Part shown: piece by piece, positions 1-6,261 of the stretch | How the letters are laid out: the number at the start of each line of letters is the position of its first letter | Position numbering within the stretch: the stretch's first letter is position 1 | DNA from: Desulfobacterales bacterium | GTDB taxonomy: Bacteria; Desulfobacterota; Desulfobacteria; Desulfobacterales; 4be13 | DNA length: 11,453 nucleotides | NCBI GenBank assembly: GCA_029934695.1 | Contig: JAOZLU010000047.1 | Span: 1-11,453, forward strand | Direction of reading: 5' to 3' | Position numbers and translations under genes: made by a program | The notes under the pieces: generated by a model | Told to the model about the DNA's origin: nothing | Databases searched by the model: none | What the model saw: only the letters and a program-made list of their open reading frames with translations

Positions 1-58
1 TGTTTGATGTTTGATGTTTGATGTTTGATGTTTGATGTTTGATGTTTGATATTGGATG
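1..58. repeat. Heptanucleotide tandem array (GTTTGAT)n upstream of mreC
   Basis: Seven perfect head-to-tail copies of GTTTGAT occupy 2-50, followed by a degenerate copy (ATTGGAT, 51-57). The left end is cut by the window, so the true copy number is unknown. Because the period is 7, TGA and ATG appear in all three forward frames, always overlapped as TGATG. The same heptamer recurs at 4461-4488 at the other end of the mreC-rodA block. The array probably follows the stop codon of the upstream gene (mreB expected), but that gene is not visible. Confidence 0.95.
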
Positions 59-110
59 TTTGCTTGATTCAGTCGGCTGGATTGTCAAATATCCGGAAAC
101 GGGACACATA

Positions 111-938
111 ATGTTTTCAAAAAAGACAGTGATGATTGCCGGCATGATCGTTTTGGTGGCCATCTGTATTATTGGGCTCTCTGTTTCCGACAAGCTCGGT
201 TATCCCTCTTTCAGACCCGGATTTGCTATTTTCTTTGTCGCTCCCTTTCAGGAGCATACAACGCGTTCCATTCGTTTTGTCAGGGATATATGGAATCACT
301 ATTTTTTTCTTGTATCAGTGGCCAAAGACAATACGCGGCTTAAAAAGTCGCTGAATCATGTTGCTGAAAAAAATAACCGGTGCAATGAAACTGAACTCTT
401 CAACTCCCGGCTCCGAAGCCTGCTGAATTTCCGGAGAACCATGGATGAACGGGTTCTTGCCGCTGAGGTCATCAGCAAGGACCCTTCTCCCTGGTTCAAA
501 AGCGTAATCATAGACAAAGGTAAATCTGACGGTGTCGAAAGAGGTATGCCTGTTGTCGTTTCCGAAGGTATTGCGGGCCTGGTAACAGATGTTTCATACC
601 TTTATTCCAAGGTGCTGCTCATCATTGATCAGAACTGCGCGGTGGACTCTCTGATTCAAAGAACAAGAGTCCGGGGGATTATCAAAGGCAAATCAGACCA
701 GTGTTTTTTTGAATATGTTCTCCGGAAGCATGGCATTATGGAAGGTGACACCGTTATTTCATCGGGATTGGACGGCATTTTTCCCAAAGGCATGCGTGTG
801 GGGATTGTTTCAGACGTTGCCCGTATGAGTCCGGGAATATTTCAGCAGATTACCGTAACACCTTATGTTGATTTTCAGAAACTTGAAGAGGTTTTGGTCA
901 TATTGAATCTGCCAGAGCATGAAATTGTGAGACCGTAA
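111..938 (+). CDS. mreC: Rod shape-determining protein MreC
   Basis: MreC is a bitopic inner-membrane scaffold of the elongasome. It links cytoplasmic MreB to periplasmic PBP2/RodA and activates lateral-wall synthesis. The 275-residue product has a short basic N-terminus (FSKK), one membrane helix at about residues 6-25, a polar heptad-like stretch at about 65-105 likely to be the coiled coil, and then the beta-rich MreC domain. Typical family segments are visible, such as WFKSVIIDKG, DGVERGMPVV and the C-terminal ITVTPYVDFQ. The ATG at 111 is chosen because it places the membrane helix at the N-terminus and has GGGA at 101-104. The open frame continues upstream to a TTG inside the heptamer array, adding 24 residues unlike MreC. 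The stop overlaps the mreD start by one base (TAATG), so the two are probably translationally coupled. Family is certain; the exact start is less so. Confidence 0.93.
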   Translation: MFSKKTVMIAGMIVLVAICIIGLSVSDKLGYPSFRPGFAIFFVAPFQEHTTRSIRFVRDIWNHYFFLVSVAKDNTRLKKSLNHVAEKNNRCNETELFNSRLRSLLNFRRTMDERVLAAEVISKDPSPWFKSVIIDKGKSDGVERGMPVVVSEGIAGLVTDVSYLYSKVLLIIDQNCAVDSLIQRTRVRGIIKGKSDQCFFEYVLRKHGIMEGDTVISSGLDGIFPKGMRVGIVSDVARMSPGIFQQITVTPYVDFQKLEEVLVILNLPEHEIVRP

Positions 939-1459
939 TGACGTATTGCTTTTATATCTTCATCTGTCTTGGACTGATAACACTTCAGACAACAATACTG
1001 CCCTGTTTTCAGGCATTTGGCGGATGCTATGATCTGCTGATCCCCTTTATCCTGTACCTCGGTATTTATCGTCCCGCTTATGAAGGCATATTTGCCATAT
1101 TTTTGCTGGGATTTATAATGGATAATCTTTCGGCCGGGCCTTTCGGTCTTTATGGGACAGCATATCTGTGGGTATTCATCAGCGCTAAATGGATGGTAAA
1201 ATTTTTGCATGTTGCCAACCGTGTGCTTTTGCCTCTTATTGCCATTTTGGGTGTGCTCATAGAAAATATCATATTTTTTGGAACATTTATGCTTTTGGGA
1301 ACAGATTTCCACCTTTCACCGGAAGCCGCAAGAACCGTTGCATTCCAGATGCTGTGGGCCTTATGTACGGGCGCATTTCTGCTTGTATTTTTTGACTCCG
1401 TTCATAAAAAATGGGAGCAATGGATTGAAGAACAGTTTTCAAAAGAAAGTGGTGATTAG
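938..1459 (+). CDS. mreD: Rod shape-determining protein MreD
   Basis: MreD is a small polytopic membrane partner of MreC and part of the elongasome. The 173-residue product is very hydrophobic, with about five predicted membrane segments, and ends in a charged amphipathic tail (KKWEQWIEEQ). The internal GFIMDNLSAGPFGLYG segment matches the usual MreD pattern of a loop that reads as G-x-x-x-D-x-x-S-x-x-P-x-G. The start codon overlaps the mreC stop as TAATG and has no strong ribosome binding site, which fits coupling to mreC. MreD is poorly conserved, so the call rests on hydropathy, this motif, length and its place between mreC and the PBP2 gene. Confidence 0.88.
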   Translation: MTYCFYIFICLGLITLQTTILPCFQAFGGCYDLLIPFILYLGIYRPAYEGIFAIFLLGFIMDNLSAGPFGLYGTAYLWVFISAKWMVKFLHVANRVLLPLIAILGVLIENIIFFGTFMLLGTDFHLSPEAARTVAFQMLWALCTGAFLLVFFDSVHKKWEQWIEEQFSKESGD

Positions 1460-1474
1460 TTACAACTATCTGAT

Positions 1475-3295
1475 ATGATGGATGAATATTTTAAAAAAGC
1501 TGACAAAGAGTGGTACAGAAACCGTCTGACCGGGAGCATGTTCTGTGTCATCGGAGCCTTTGTTGTCCTTGTCATACGATTATTTTATCTTCAGGTACTT
1601 GAAGGAAAAGAGTACAGGCGGCTTTCTGAAAACCAGTGTATCCGTCTGCAGACCATAGACTCTTCCAGAGGGCTGATTTTTGATCGTAACGGAAAGCTGT
1701 TAGTTGACAATCGGCCTTCCTTTGATGTGGCCATTGTGCTGAAAGATGCCAAGCCCGTTGAAGATACCATTGCAAAGCTGTCACGATACATAAATGTTCC
1801 TGAAGAGGAACTCATGTCAAAAATTGAAGGGAAGCGTGTTTCATCCTATAAGCCGATTCTGTTGAAACGGGATATCGGGAGAGATGTGCTGGGGATAATC
1901 GAAGTCCATAAATTTGATCTCCCGGGCATTGTTCTTAACATAAGACAGAAAAGACAATATATTTATAAACAGAGCGGTGCTCATCTTATAGGATACATCG
2001 GGGAGATAAATGCTTCTGAACTTAAAAAAAAGAAACATCTGAAATATCGGGCCGGGGATTTTATAGGAAAATTCGGAGCTGAAAAAGCATTTGAATCGTT
2101 TCTGAGGGGGAAACGGGGGGGGCGGCAGATGGAAGTGGATGCCAGAGGCCGGGTGGTCAAAATTTTAAAAACAGTTGATGCCGAACCAGGGGCAAATATT
2201 TATCTGACCATTGATCAGACCTTACAGAAAAAGGCTGAATCACTTATAGAGGGTGTGGCAGGCGCTGTGGTGGCGATGGAACCGACCACCGGGCGTATTC
2301 TTGTCATGGCAAGCAGTCCTTCTTTTGATCCGAATGCATTTGCTAACGGGATGTCCCACAAAGAATGGCATTCACTTATTTCCAATCCGTTCAGGCCAAT
2401 GGAAAACAAGGCGACCCAGGGGGAGTATCCCCCCGGTTCAACTTACAAAGTCATAACTGCCATTGCCGGGCTGGAAGAGGGAGTTATAAACAGACATACA
2501 ACCGTTTACTGCCCGGGATATTATGAATACGGAGATCGTATTTTCCGATGCTGGAAAAAGACCGGGCACGGTTACTGCAATGTTGTCAAAGCCTTAGCTG
2601 AATCATGTGATGTTTATTTTTACCAGATCGGACAAAAACTGGGGGTGGATCAGCTCGCAGGATATGCAAAAGCATGTGGTCTCGGAAAGCCTGCGGGAAT
2701 TGAGTTTGAGCATGAATCAAAAGGATTGGTGCCGACTTCAGCATGGAAAAAACAGCGGACGGGTATTTCATGGCGCAGAGGCGAAACCCTTTCTGTGGCC
2801 ATAGGGCAGGGAGCGAATCTGGCAACATGCCTGCAAATAGCGGTTCTGTTTTCTGCGGTGGCCAACGGGGGAACGCTTTATAAACCTTTGATTCTGAAAA
2901 CAGCCGAAACAGAGGGAACCGCTCCGTCTGAATCCGGTACAGTCATAGGCACACTGCCCGCCAGCAAAAAGACATTGGATATCGTCAGAAAGGGCCTGCA
3001 GGAAGTGGTGACAGGTACAGGGGGAACGGCCCGAATTGCTCGTATTGAAGGAATCCAAATCAGCGGTAAGACAGGGACATCCCAAGTGATCAGCCGAAAG
3101 AAAAATGACACCGGACGCAAAAGAGACAGGTCGCCCCACTTGAAAGCACATGCCTGGTTTGCCTCTTATGCCGAGGCCGATGATTCCCGAATCGCTGTGG
3201 CTGTCATCGTGGAACACGGAGAGCATGGATCGGGCACAGCAGCCCCCATCGCAAGGGAGATTACCAAAACTTTCTTCTCTCTGGCTGGTAACTGA
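1475..3295 (+). CDS. mrdA: Penicillin-binding protein 2 (peptidoglycan DD-transpeptidase MrdA)
   Basis: PBP2 is the class B transpeptidase that cross-links glycan strands made by RodA during elongation. The 606-residue product has a cytoplasmic tail, one membrane helix at about 20-40, a pedestal/dimerisation domain at about 60-240 (RGLIFDRNGKLL, then the FLRGKRGGRQMEVDARGR region) and a C-terminal transpeptidase domain. The catalytic set is complete: S322-T-Y-K325 (SxxK nucleophile and lysine), S377-C-D379 (the SxN-equivalent) and K532-T-G534. C346, C359, H365 and C378 have nearly the spacing of the zinc ligands described in E. coli PBP2 (D350, D365, H371, C384), so a metal site is plausible. 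It starts 15 bases after mreD with ATGATG and has no good ribosome binding site. A run of eight G at 2115-2122 lies in frame in the pedestal domain. Confidence 0.96.
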   Translation: MMDEYFKKADKEWYRNRLTGSMFCVIGAFVVLVIRLFYLQVLEGKEYRRLSENQCIRLQTIDSSRGLIFDRNGKLLVDNRPSFDVAIVLKDAKPVEDTIAKLSRYINVPEEELMSKIEGKRVSSYKPILLKRDIGRDVLGIIEVHKFDLPGIVLNIRQKRQYIYKQSGAHLIGYIGEINASELKKKKHLKYRAGDFIGKFGAEKAFESFLRGKRGGRQMEVDARGRVVKILKTVDAEPGANIYLTIDQTLQKKAESLIEGVAGAVVAMEPTTGRILVMASSPSFDPNAFANGMSHKEWHSLISNPFRPMENKATQGEYPPGSTYKVITAIAGLEEGVINRHTTVYCPGYYEYGDRIFRCWKKTGHGYCNVVKALAESCDVYFYQIGQKLGVDQLAGYAKACGLGKPAGIEFEHESKGLVPTSAWKKQRTGISWRRGETLSVAIGQGANLATCLQIAVLFSAVANGGTLYKPLILKTAETEGTAPSESGTVIGTLPASKKTLDIVRKGLQEVVTGTGGTARIARIEGIQISGKTGTSQVISRKKNDTGRKRDRSPHLKAHAWFASYAEADDSRIAVAVIVEHGEHGSGTAAPIAREITKTFFSLAGN

Positions 3296-3307
3296 AAGCC
3301 GGGAGGG

Positions 3308-3342
3308 ACTTTTTACTTTCAACTTTCAACTTTTCACTATGT
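3308..3342. repeat. Heptanucleotide array (ACTTTCA-type) between mrdA and rodA
   Basis: Five consecutive 7-base units all start with ACT: ACTTTTT, ACTTTCA, ACTTTCA, ACTTTTC, ACTATGT. The array begins 12 bases after the mrdA stop and ends about 14 bases before the rodA start. Only the second and third units are identical, so it is more degenerate than the arrays at 1-58 and 4461-4488 and belongs to a different sequence family. It occupies most of the 61-base spacer. Confidence 0.75.
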
Positions 3343-3356
3343 TTAAGGCATAACGG

Positions 3357-4466
3357 ATGTTCGACAGGCGGTTTGTACAACGATTTGACTGGGGACTGTT
3401 TGGAGTGACCCTTGCGCTGGGAACTTTGGGACTTATGACCTTATACAGTGCTGTCACAGCAGACACCCAGTCACCGGAAAAAATACTTGTTATCAAACAG
3501 ATGATCTGGTATTGCGTCGGAATGACGCTGATGACCGTCTCTTTTCTGTTTGATTACAAATCACTGGATCGGTGGGCAAACCCAATTTACGGATTCTGCA
3601 TCTTTTTGCTGATTTGTGTTCTGCTTTTCGGGAAATACGTTGGCGGATCAAAGCGATGGCTGGCACTGGGCCCTGTTTCAATCCAGCCTTCGGAGCTGGT
3701 CAAAATTGCTGTGATCATCATACTGGCCCGCTATTATGCAAAACTTGCAAATCATGAGGGATTTACTTTGCGTACACTTTTAAATCCGCTGATACTGGTT
3801 GGCATCCCTTTTGTTTTGGTTATAAAGCAGCCGGACTTGGGAACTGGCGTAGTGATTTTGCTGATCGCTGCCTCAATGACAGCTTTTGTAAAGATTGAAA
3901 GACGCTCGCTTATTTTTATGCTCACAGTGTGTATCACCGCTGTCCCCCTAACATGGCATTTCGGTCTGAAAAGCTACCAGAAACAGCGGATATTGACATT
4001 TTTGAATCCGGACATGGATCCCCTTGGATCAGGTTACCATATTATACAGTCCAAGATCGCCATAGGTTCCGGCATCATTTTCGGCAGAGGGTTTAAGAAA
4101 GGTGTTCAAAACACACTTTCTTTCTTACCTGAACAGCACACGGATTTCATATTTTCAGTTCTGGCCGAAGAGTCAGGATTTGTCGGTTCTCTGGCATTGA
4201 TCCTTATTTTTATGATACTTATTATCTGGGGATTGAATATTGCTTACGGATGCAGAGATCCCTTTGGCACGATTCTCTCGGTCGGGGTGACAGCAATGAT
4301 ATTCTGGCAGGTTTTTATCAACATTTCAATGGTAATGGGACTGATGCCGGTGGTGGGAGTCCCTTTGCCGTTCATGAGCTACGGAGGATCATCAGTTCTT
4401 ACCATTATGACATGTATTGGCATCCTTATGAATATAAGTATGAGACGGTTTATAGTCGATGTTTGA
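3357..4466 (+). CDS. rodA: Rod shape-determining protein RodA (SEDS peptidoglycan glycosyltransferase)
   Basis: RodA is the SEDS-family glycosyltransferase that polymerises lipid II into glycan strands during elongation, in complex with PBP2. The 369-residue product is polytopic, with about ten hydrophobic helices, a usual length for RodA. The family signature near the active site is intact: FLPEQHTDFIFSVLAEE, with D263 aligned to the catalytic aspartate of E. coli RodA (D262). The conserved late motif PLPFMSYGGSS follows. AAGG at 3345-3348 lies 8 bases before the ATG and is a modest ribosome binding site. The last codons (GAT GTT TGA) run into a GTTTGAT heptamer array, so the stop codon, and possibly the final D-V residues, come from repeat sequence. 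RodA next to its PBP2 partner is the standard arrangement. Confidence 0.96.
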   Translation: MFDRRFVQRFDWGLFGVTLALGTLGLMTLYSAVTADTQSPEKILVIKQMIWYCVGMTLMTVSFLFDYKSLDRWANPIYGFCIFLLICVLLFGKYVGGSKRWLALGPVSIQPSELVKIAVIIILARYYAKLANHEGFTLRTLLNPLILVGIPFVLVIKQPDLGTGVVILLIAASMTAFVKIERRSLIFMLTVCITAVPLTWHFGLKSYQKQRILTFLNPDMDPLGSGYHIIQSKIAIGSGIIFGRGFKKGVQNTLSFLPEQHTDFIFSVLAEESGFVGSLALILIFMILIIWGLNIAYGCRDPFGTILSVGVTAMIFWQVFINISMVMGLMPVVGVPLPFMSYGGSSVLTIMTCIGILMNISMRRFIVDV

Positions 4467-4488
4467 TGTTTGATGTTTGATGTTTGAC
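4461..4488. repeat. Heptanucleotide array (GTTTGAT)n at the rodA/bactofilin junction
   Basis: Three perfect GTTTGAT units (4461-4481) and one variant GTTTGAC (4482-4488) lie head to tail. The rodA stop codon (4464-4466) is inside the first unit. The array is followed directly by the GGAGG ribosome binding site of the bactofilin gene. It is the same heptamer as the array at the left edge of the window. ATG triplets occur in all three frames; the one at 4480 is in frame with bactofilin. Confidence 0.95.
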
Positions 4489-4500
4489 GCTGGAGGAGTC

Positions 4501-4914
4501 ATGGGAAAAAAAAAGAAGACGGGTTCCATTTCCACTTTTTTGGGATACGGTTCCAGTATAGAGGGAACTCTTGATTTTCAGGGGACGATAAGACTGGATG
4601 GGAATGTCAAAGGTAAAATTACCAGTAACGGGGGTACGGTGATTGTGGGGGAGAAGGCTGTCATTGATGCTGACATAATTGTTGACGGTGCGATTATCAT
4701 GGGGGCGGTCAATGGCACCATAGATGCAAAAGAGAGAATTGAGGTTTATCCCCCGGGCCGTGTTGTGGGGGACATACAGTCACCGGTGATTTCAATTGAT
4801 ATAGGAGCTGCCTTCAATGGCAGCTGTGGCATGAAAGCCCAGACAATTTCCGCAAAAAAGGGGACGGCTTCCCCTCAGAAACCTTCTGAGGCTGATGAAT
4901 CAAAAAGAAGATAA
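4501..4914 (+). CDS. Bactofilin (polymer-forming cytoskeletal protein)
   Basis: Bactofilins form nucleotide-independent filaments, often membrane-associated, that position wall enzymes or shape cell poles and curvature. The 137-residue product has the family layout: a short polar, lysine-rich N-terminus (KKKK), a right-handed beta-helix core at about residues 12-110 with typical turns (SIEGTLDFQGTIRLDG, GKITSNGGTVIVGE, GRVVGDIQSPVISID), and a disordered, charged C-terminus. The ATG at 4501 is chosen because GGAGG at 4492-4496 precedes it, though the gap of 4 bases is short. An in-frame ATG at 4480 inside the heptamer array would add 7 residues. Nine A at 4506-4514 encode the lysines and are prone to slippage. 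Placement straight after rodA suggests a role tied to wall growth, which is inference. It could be named bacA/bacM/ccmA-like, but the subtype cannot be assigned. Confidence 0.93.
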   Translation: MGKKKKTGSISTFLGYGSSIEGTLDFQGTIRLDGNVKGKITSNGGTVIVGEKAVIDADIIVDGAIIMGAVNGTIDAKERIEVYPPGRVVGDIQSPVISIDIGAAFNGSCGMKAQTISAKKGTASPQKPSEADESKRR

Positions 4915-4930
4915 TATTTTCAGAAAACCT

Positions 4931-4960
4931 TTGACAAATTGCCAAAACTGATGCTACATA
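4931..4960 (+). promoter_or_regulatory. Candidate sigma70-type promoter upstream of the atp operon
   Basis: A perfect -35 hexamer TTGACA lies at 4931-4936. After an 18-base gap comes TACATA (4955-4960), a poor -10, but preceded by TG as in an extended -10. It starts 16 bases after the bactofilin stop in the only sizeable non-coding gap before the ATP synthase genes, where a promoter is expected. Sequence match only. Confidence 0.4.
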
Positions 4961-4976
4961 CACAGAAATATCAAGT

Positions 4977-5004
4977 TTGGCTTCAAAGGCCATACCTTAA
5001 TAAT
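4977..5004 (+). promoter_or_regulatory. Alternative candidate promoter for the atp operon
   Basis: TTGGCT (4977-4982, 4 of 6 to the -35 consensus), a 16-base spacer and AATAAT (4999-5004, 5 of 6 to the -10 consensus) form a second possible promoter. Transcription from here would start just upstream of the fold-back element at 5018-5133, placing that element in the 5' leader. Only one of the two candidate promoters need be real. Confidence 0.35.
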
Positions 5005-5017
5005 GTAACAAAAGTTT

Positions 5018-5133
5018 TAAATTCGGCATCCTTCAAAGCAGTTCACACTTTTTCCGACTTGCAAACGGCTTTGCGGGTCGTTCAGAACAGTTTGCAAAAT
5101 TGTAAGCTGACAAATGAAGGATGCCCTAAATTC
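5018..5133. repeat. Fold-back element with flanking direct repeats (MITE-like candidate)
   Basis: GGCATCCTTC (5025-5034) and its exact complement GAAGGATGCC (5116-5125) are 10-bp terminal inverted repeats about 100 bases apart. Inside are two more arm pairs: CAGTTCAC (5039-5046) with GTAAGCTG (5102-5109; six pairs, one G-T, one mismatch), and TTGCAAAC (5059-5066) with GTTTGCAA (5090-5097; perfect). The element is bracketed by identical TAAATTC at 5018-5024 and 5127-5133, which look like a target-site duplication. It carries no gene. It could be a miniature transposable element or a structured leader RNA of the atp operon. Confidence 0.5.
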
Positions 5134-5152
5134 GTTTGACGGAGGATGGATT

Positions 5153-5578
5153 ATGGTAAATGTAGATGGATCGGTTTTTATACAGATCGTAAACTTTCTT
5201 TTTCTTATATGGATTTTGAATGTTATTTTGTATAAGCCTATCCGAAATGTGCTGCTTCAGAGAAAAGAAAAAGTGACGGGGCTTGAGGAGGATATCTCCG
5301 AATTTGCCAAGAATGCCAAAGAGAAAATTGATGCTTTTTCTTCCGGTATCAAAGAAGCCAGGGTAAGAGGTGTGAAGGAAAAGGATACGATTATGGAGGG
5401 TGCGGCCGCTCAGGAAAAAGAGATGATCGGAAAAATTAATGAAAAGGCTGCGTCTGAACTTGCAAAAGTGCGGGAACAAATCGCAAAAGATGCGGAAGGG
5501 GTAAGAATTTCTCTGATGAAGGACGTTGATGTGTTTGCAAGCGACATTGGCAAAAAAATTTTGGGGAGGGCTGTCTGA
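5153..5578 (+). CDS. atpF': F0F1 ATP synthase subunit b' (peripheral stalk)
   Basis: Subunit b' pairs with b to form the stator stalk that holds alpha3beta3 still while the rotor turns. The 141-residue product has one N-terminal membrane helix at about residues 7-27, ending in the typical LYKPIRNVLLQRKEKV segment, and then a long charged helix (coiled-coil stalk) to the C-terminus. The ATG at 5153 is chosen because GGAGG (5141-5145) lies 7 bases upstream and the protein then starts close to the membrane helix. An in-frame ATG at 5114 would add 13 residues and fall inside the fold-back element, so it is unlikely. It is followed by a second b-type gene, which fits b'/b rather than a b homodimer. 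It heads the operon, with atpF overlapping its stop. Confidence 0.9.
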   Translation: MVNVDGSVFIQIVNFLFLIWILNVILYKPIRNVLLQRKEKVTGLEEDISEFAKNAKEKIDAFSSGIKEARVRGVKEKDTIMEGAAAQEKEMIGKINEKAASELAKVREQIAKDAEGVRISLMKDVDVFASDIGKKILGRAV

Positions 5579-6180
5579 TGAAAGTTCCCTGTATTTGTCG
5601 GAATCAGGAAACCGGATTCCGGAAAAGGTGGTTTCTGGCGGTGTTCATGGCAGTGTCTGTGGTTTTTTCTGCCGGAATTGCCATGGGGTCTGGCGCAGAA
5701 GTAAAAGGATGGGTACCGACAGACACCTACCGGGTCATGAATTTTGCGGTCTTGGCAATTGTGCTTTTTTTCCTGCTGCGCAAACCCGCATCCCAGGCCC
5801 TTGATGCACGCATCAAGGGAATAAAGGACCATCTGAGTGAGTTGGCAGGCAGGAAAAAGGATGCTGAAAAAGAACTGGCTGAATATAATGCAAAACTTCT
5901 GCTTTTAGATCAGGAAACCGAAAAGATTGTTGCGGAGTATGTGAAACAGGGCAATGAAGCCAAAACGAGAATACTCAGAGAGGCGGAATCTGCGGCCGGA
6001 AAACTTGAAGAGCAGGCTCAGCGGAATATTGAGCAGGAATTCAAACGGGCCAAGATATGGTTGCAGGAAGATATTATCGAAAAAGCCCTTATAAAGGCTC
6101 AGGAAATTGTAAAGCAAAAGATTACGGATGAAGATCAGAACAGACTGGTTGATGAATATCTAAAAAAAGTGGTGGCATAG
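5578..6180 (+). CDS. atpF: F0F1 ATP synthase subunit b (with signal-peptide-like leader)
   Basis: This is the second stator stalk subunit. The 200-residue product is longer than the roughly 156 residues of E. coli b because of an N-terminal extension. Residues 14-36 form a basic start (FRKRW) and hydrophobic core ending in small residues (AGIAMGSGA), like a cleavable signal peptide. The canonical membrane helix is at about 52-67 (MNFAVLAIVLFFLLRKP), followed by a long charged stalk helix. Such leaders are known on b subunits of several deltaproteobacterial lineages; cleavage would leave the usual N-out topology. The start overlaps the atpF' stop (TGATG), with GGGGAGGG at 5563-5570 as ribosome binding site. 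It is followed not directly by atpH but by a terminator-like hairpin. Confidence 0.92.
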   Translation: MKVPCICRNQETGFRKRWFLAVFMAVSVVFSAGIAMGSGAEVKGWVPTDTYRVMNFAVLAIVLFFLLRKPASQALDARIKGIKDHLSELAGRKKDAEKELAEYNAKLLLLDQETEKIVAEYVKQGNEAKTRILREAESAAGKLEEQAQRNIEQEFKRAKIWLQEDIIEKALIKAQEIVKQKITDEDQNRLVDEYLKKVVA

Positions 6181-6182
6181 AG

Positions 6183-6240
6183 AAAAACCCCGGTTTTGTT
6201 CTCAGAGACTTAGGATTGGGATAACAGACCGGGGTTTTTT
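6183..6240 (+). terminator. Terminator-like hairpin inside the atp operon (atpF/atpH gap)
   Basis: AAAAACCCCGGT (6183-6194) pairs perfectly with ACCGGGGTTTTT (6228-6239), and the T run reaches 6240. TGTT (6197-6200) and AACA (6223-6226) can extend the stem past a small bulge, leaving an apical loop of about 22 bases. The GC core plus run of six T has the form of an intrinsic terminator, also usable on the - strand because of the A run at its left. The large loop weakens the call. It begins three bases after the atpF stop and lies within a seven-gene operon, so it would act as a partial terminator, attenuator or 3'-end stabiliser. Confidence 0.7.
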
Positions 6241-6261
6241 AGACAGAAAGGTAGTCACATA

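Noticed and set aside
39..110. Extension of MreC by 24 residues from a TTG or ATG in the heptamer array
   Set aside because: The extra residues read out repeat and leader sequence, are unlike MreC, and would push the membrane anchor away from the N-terminus.
1454..1474. Fifth heptamer spacer at the mreD/mrdA junction
   Set aside because: The 21 bases can be cut into three sevens (GATTAGT, TACAACT, ATCTGAT), but the units share too little to tell from chance.
2768..3322. 184-residue open frame antisense to mrdA
   Set aside because: It lies wholly over the conserved transpeptidase coding region, has no family features, and is explained as a shadow of the real gene.
4939..5139. Possible 66-residue gene between bactofilin and atpF'
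   Set aside because: It starts at TTG without a ribosome binding site, spans the fold-back element and overlaps the atpF' ribosome binding region; the peptide has no recognisable domain.
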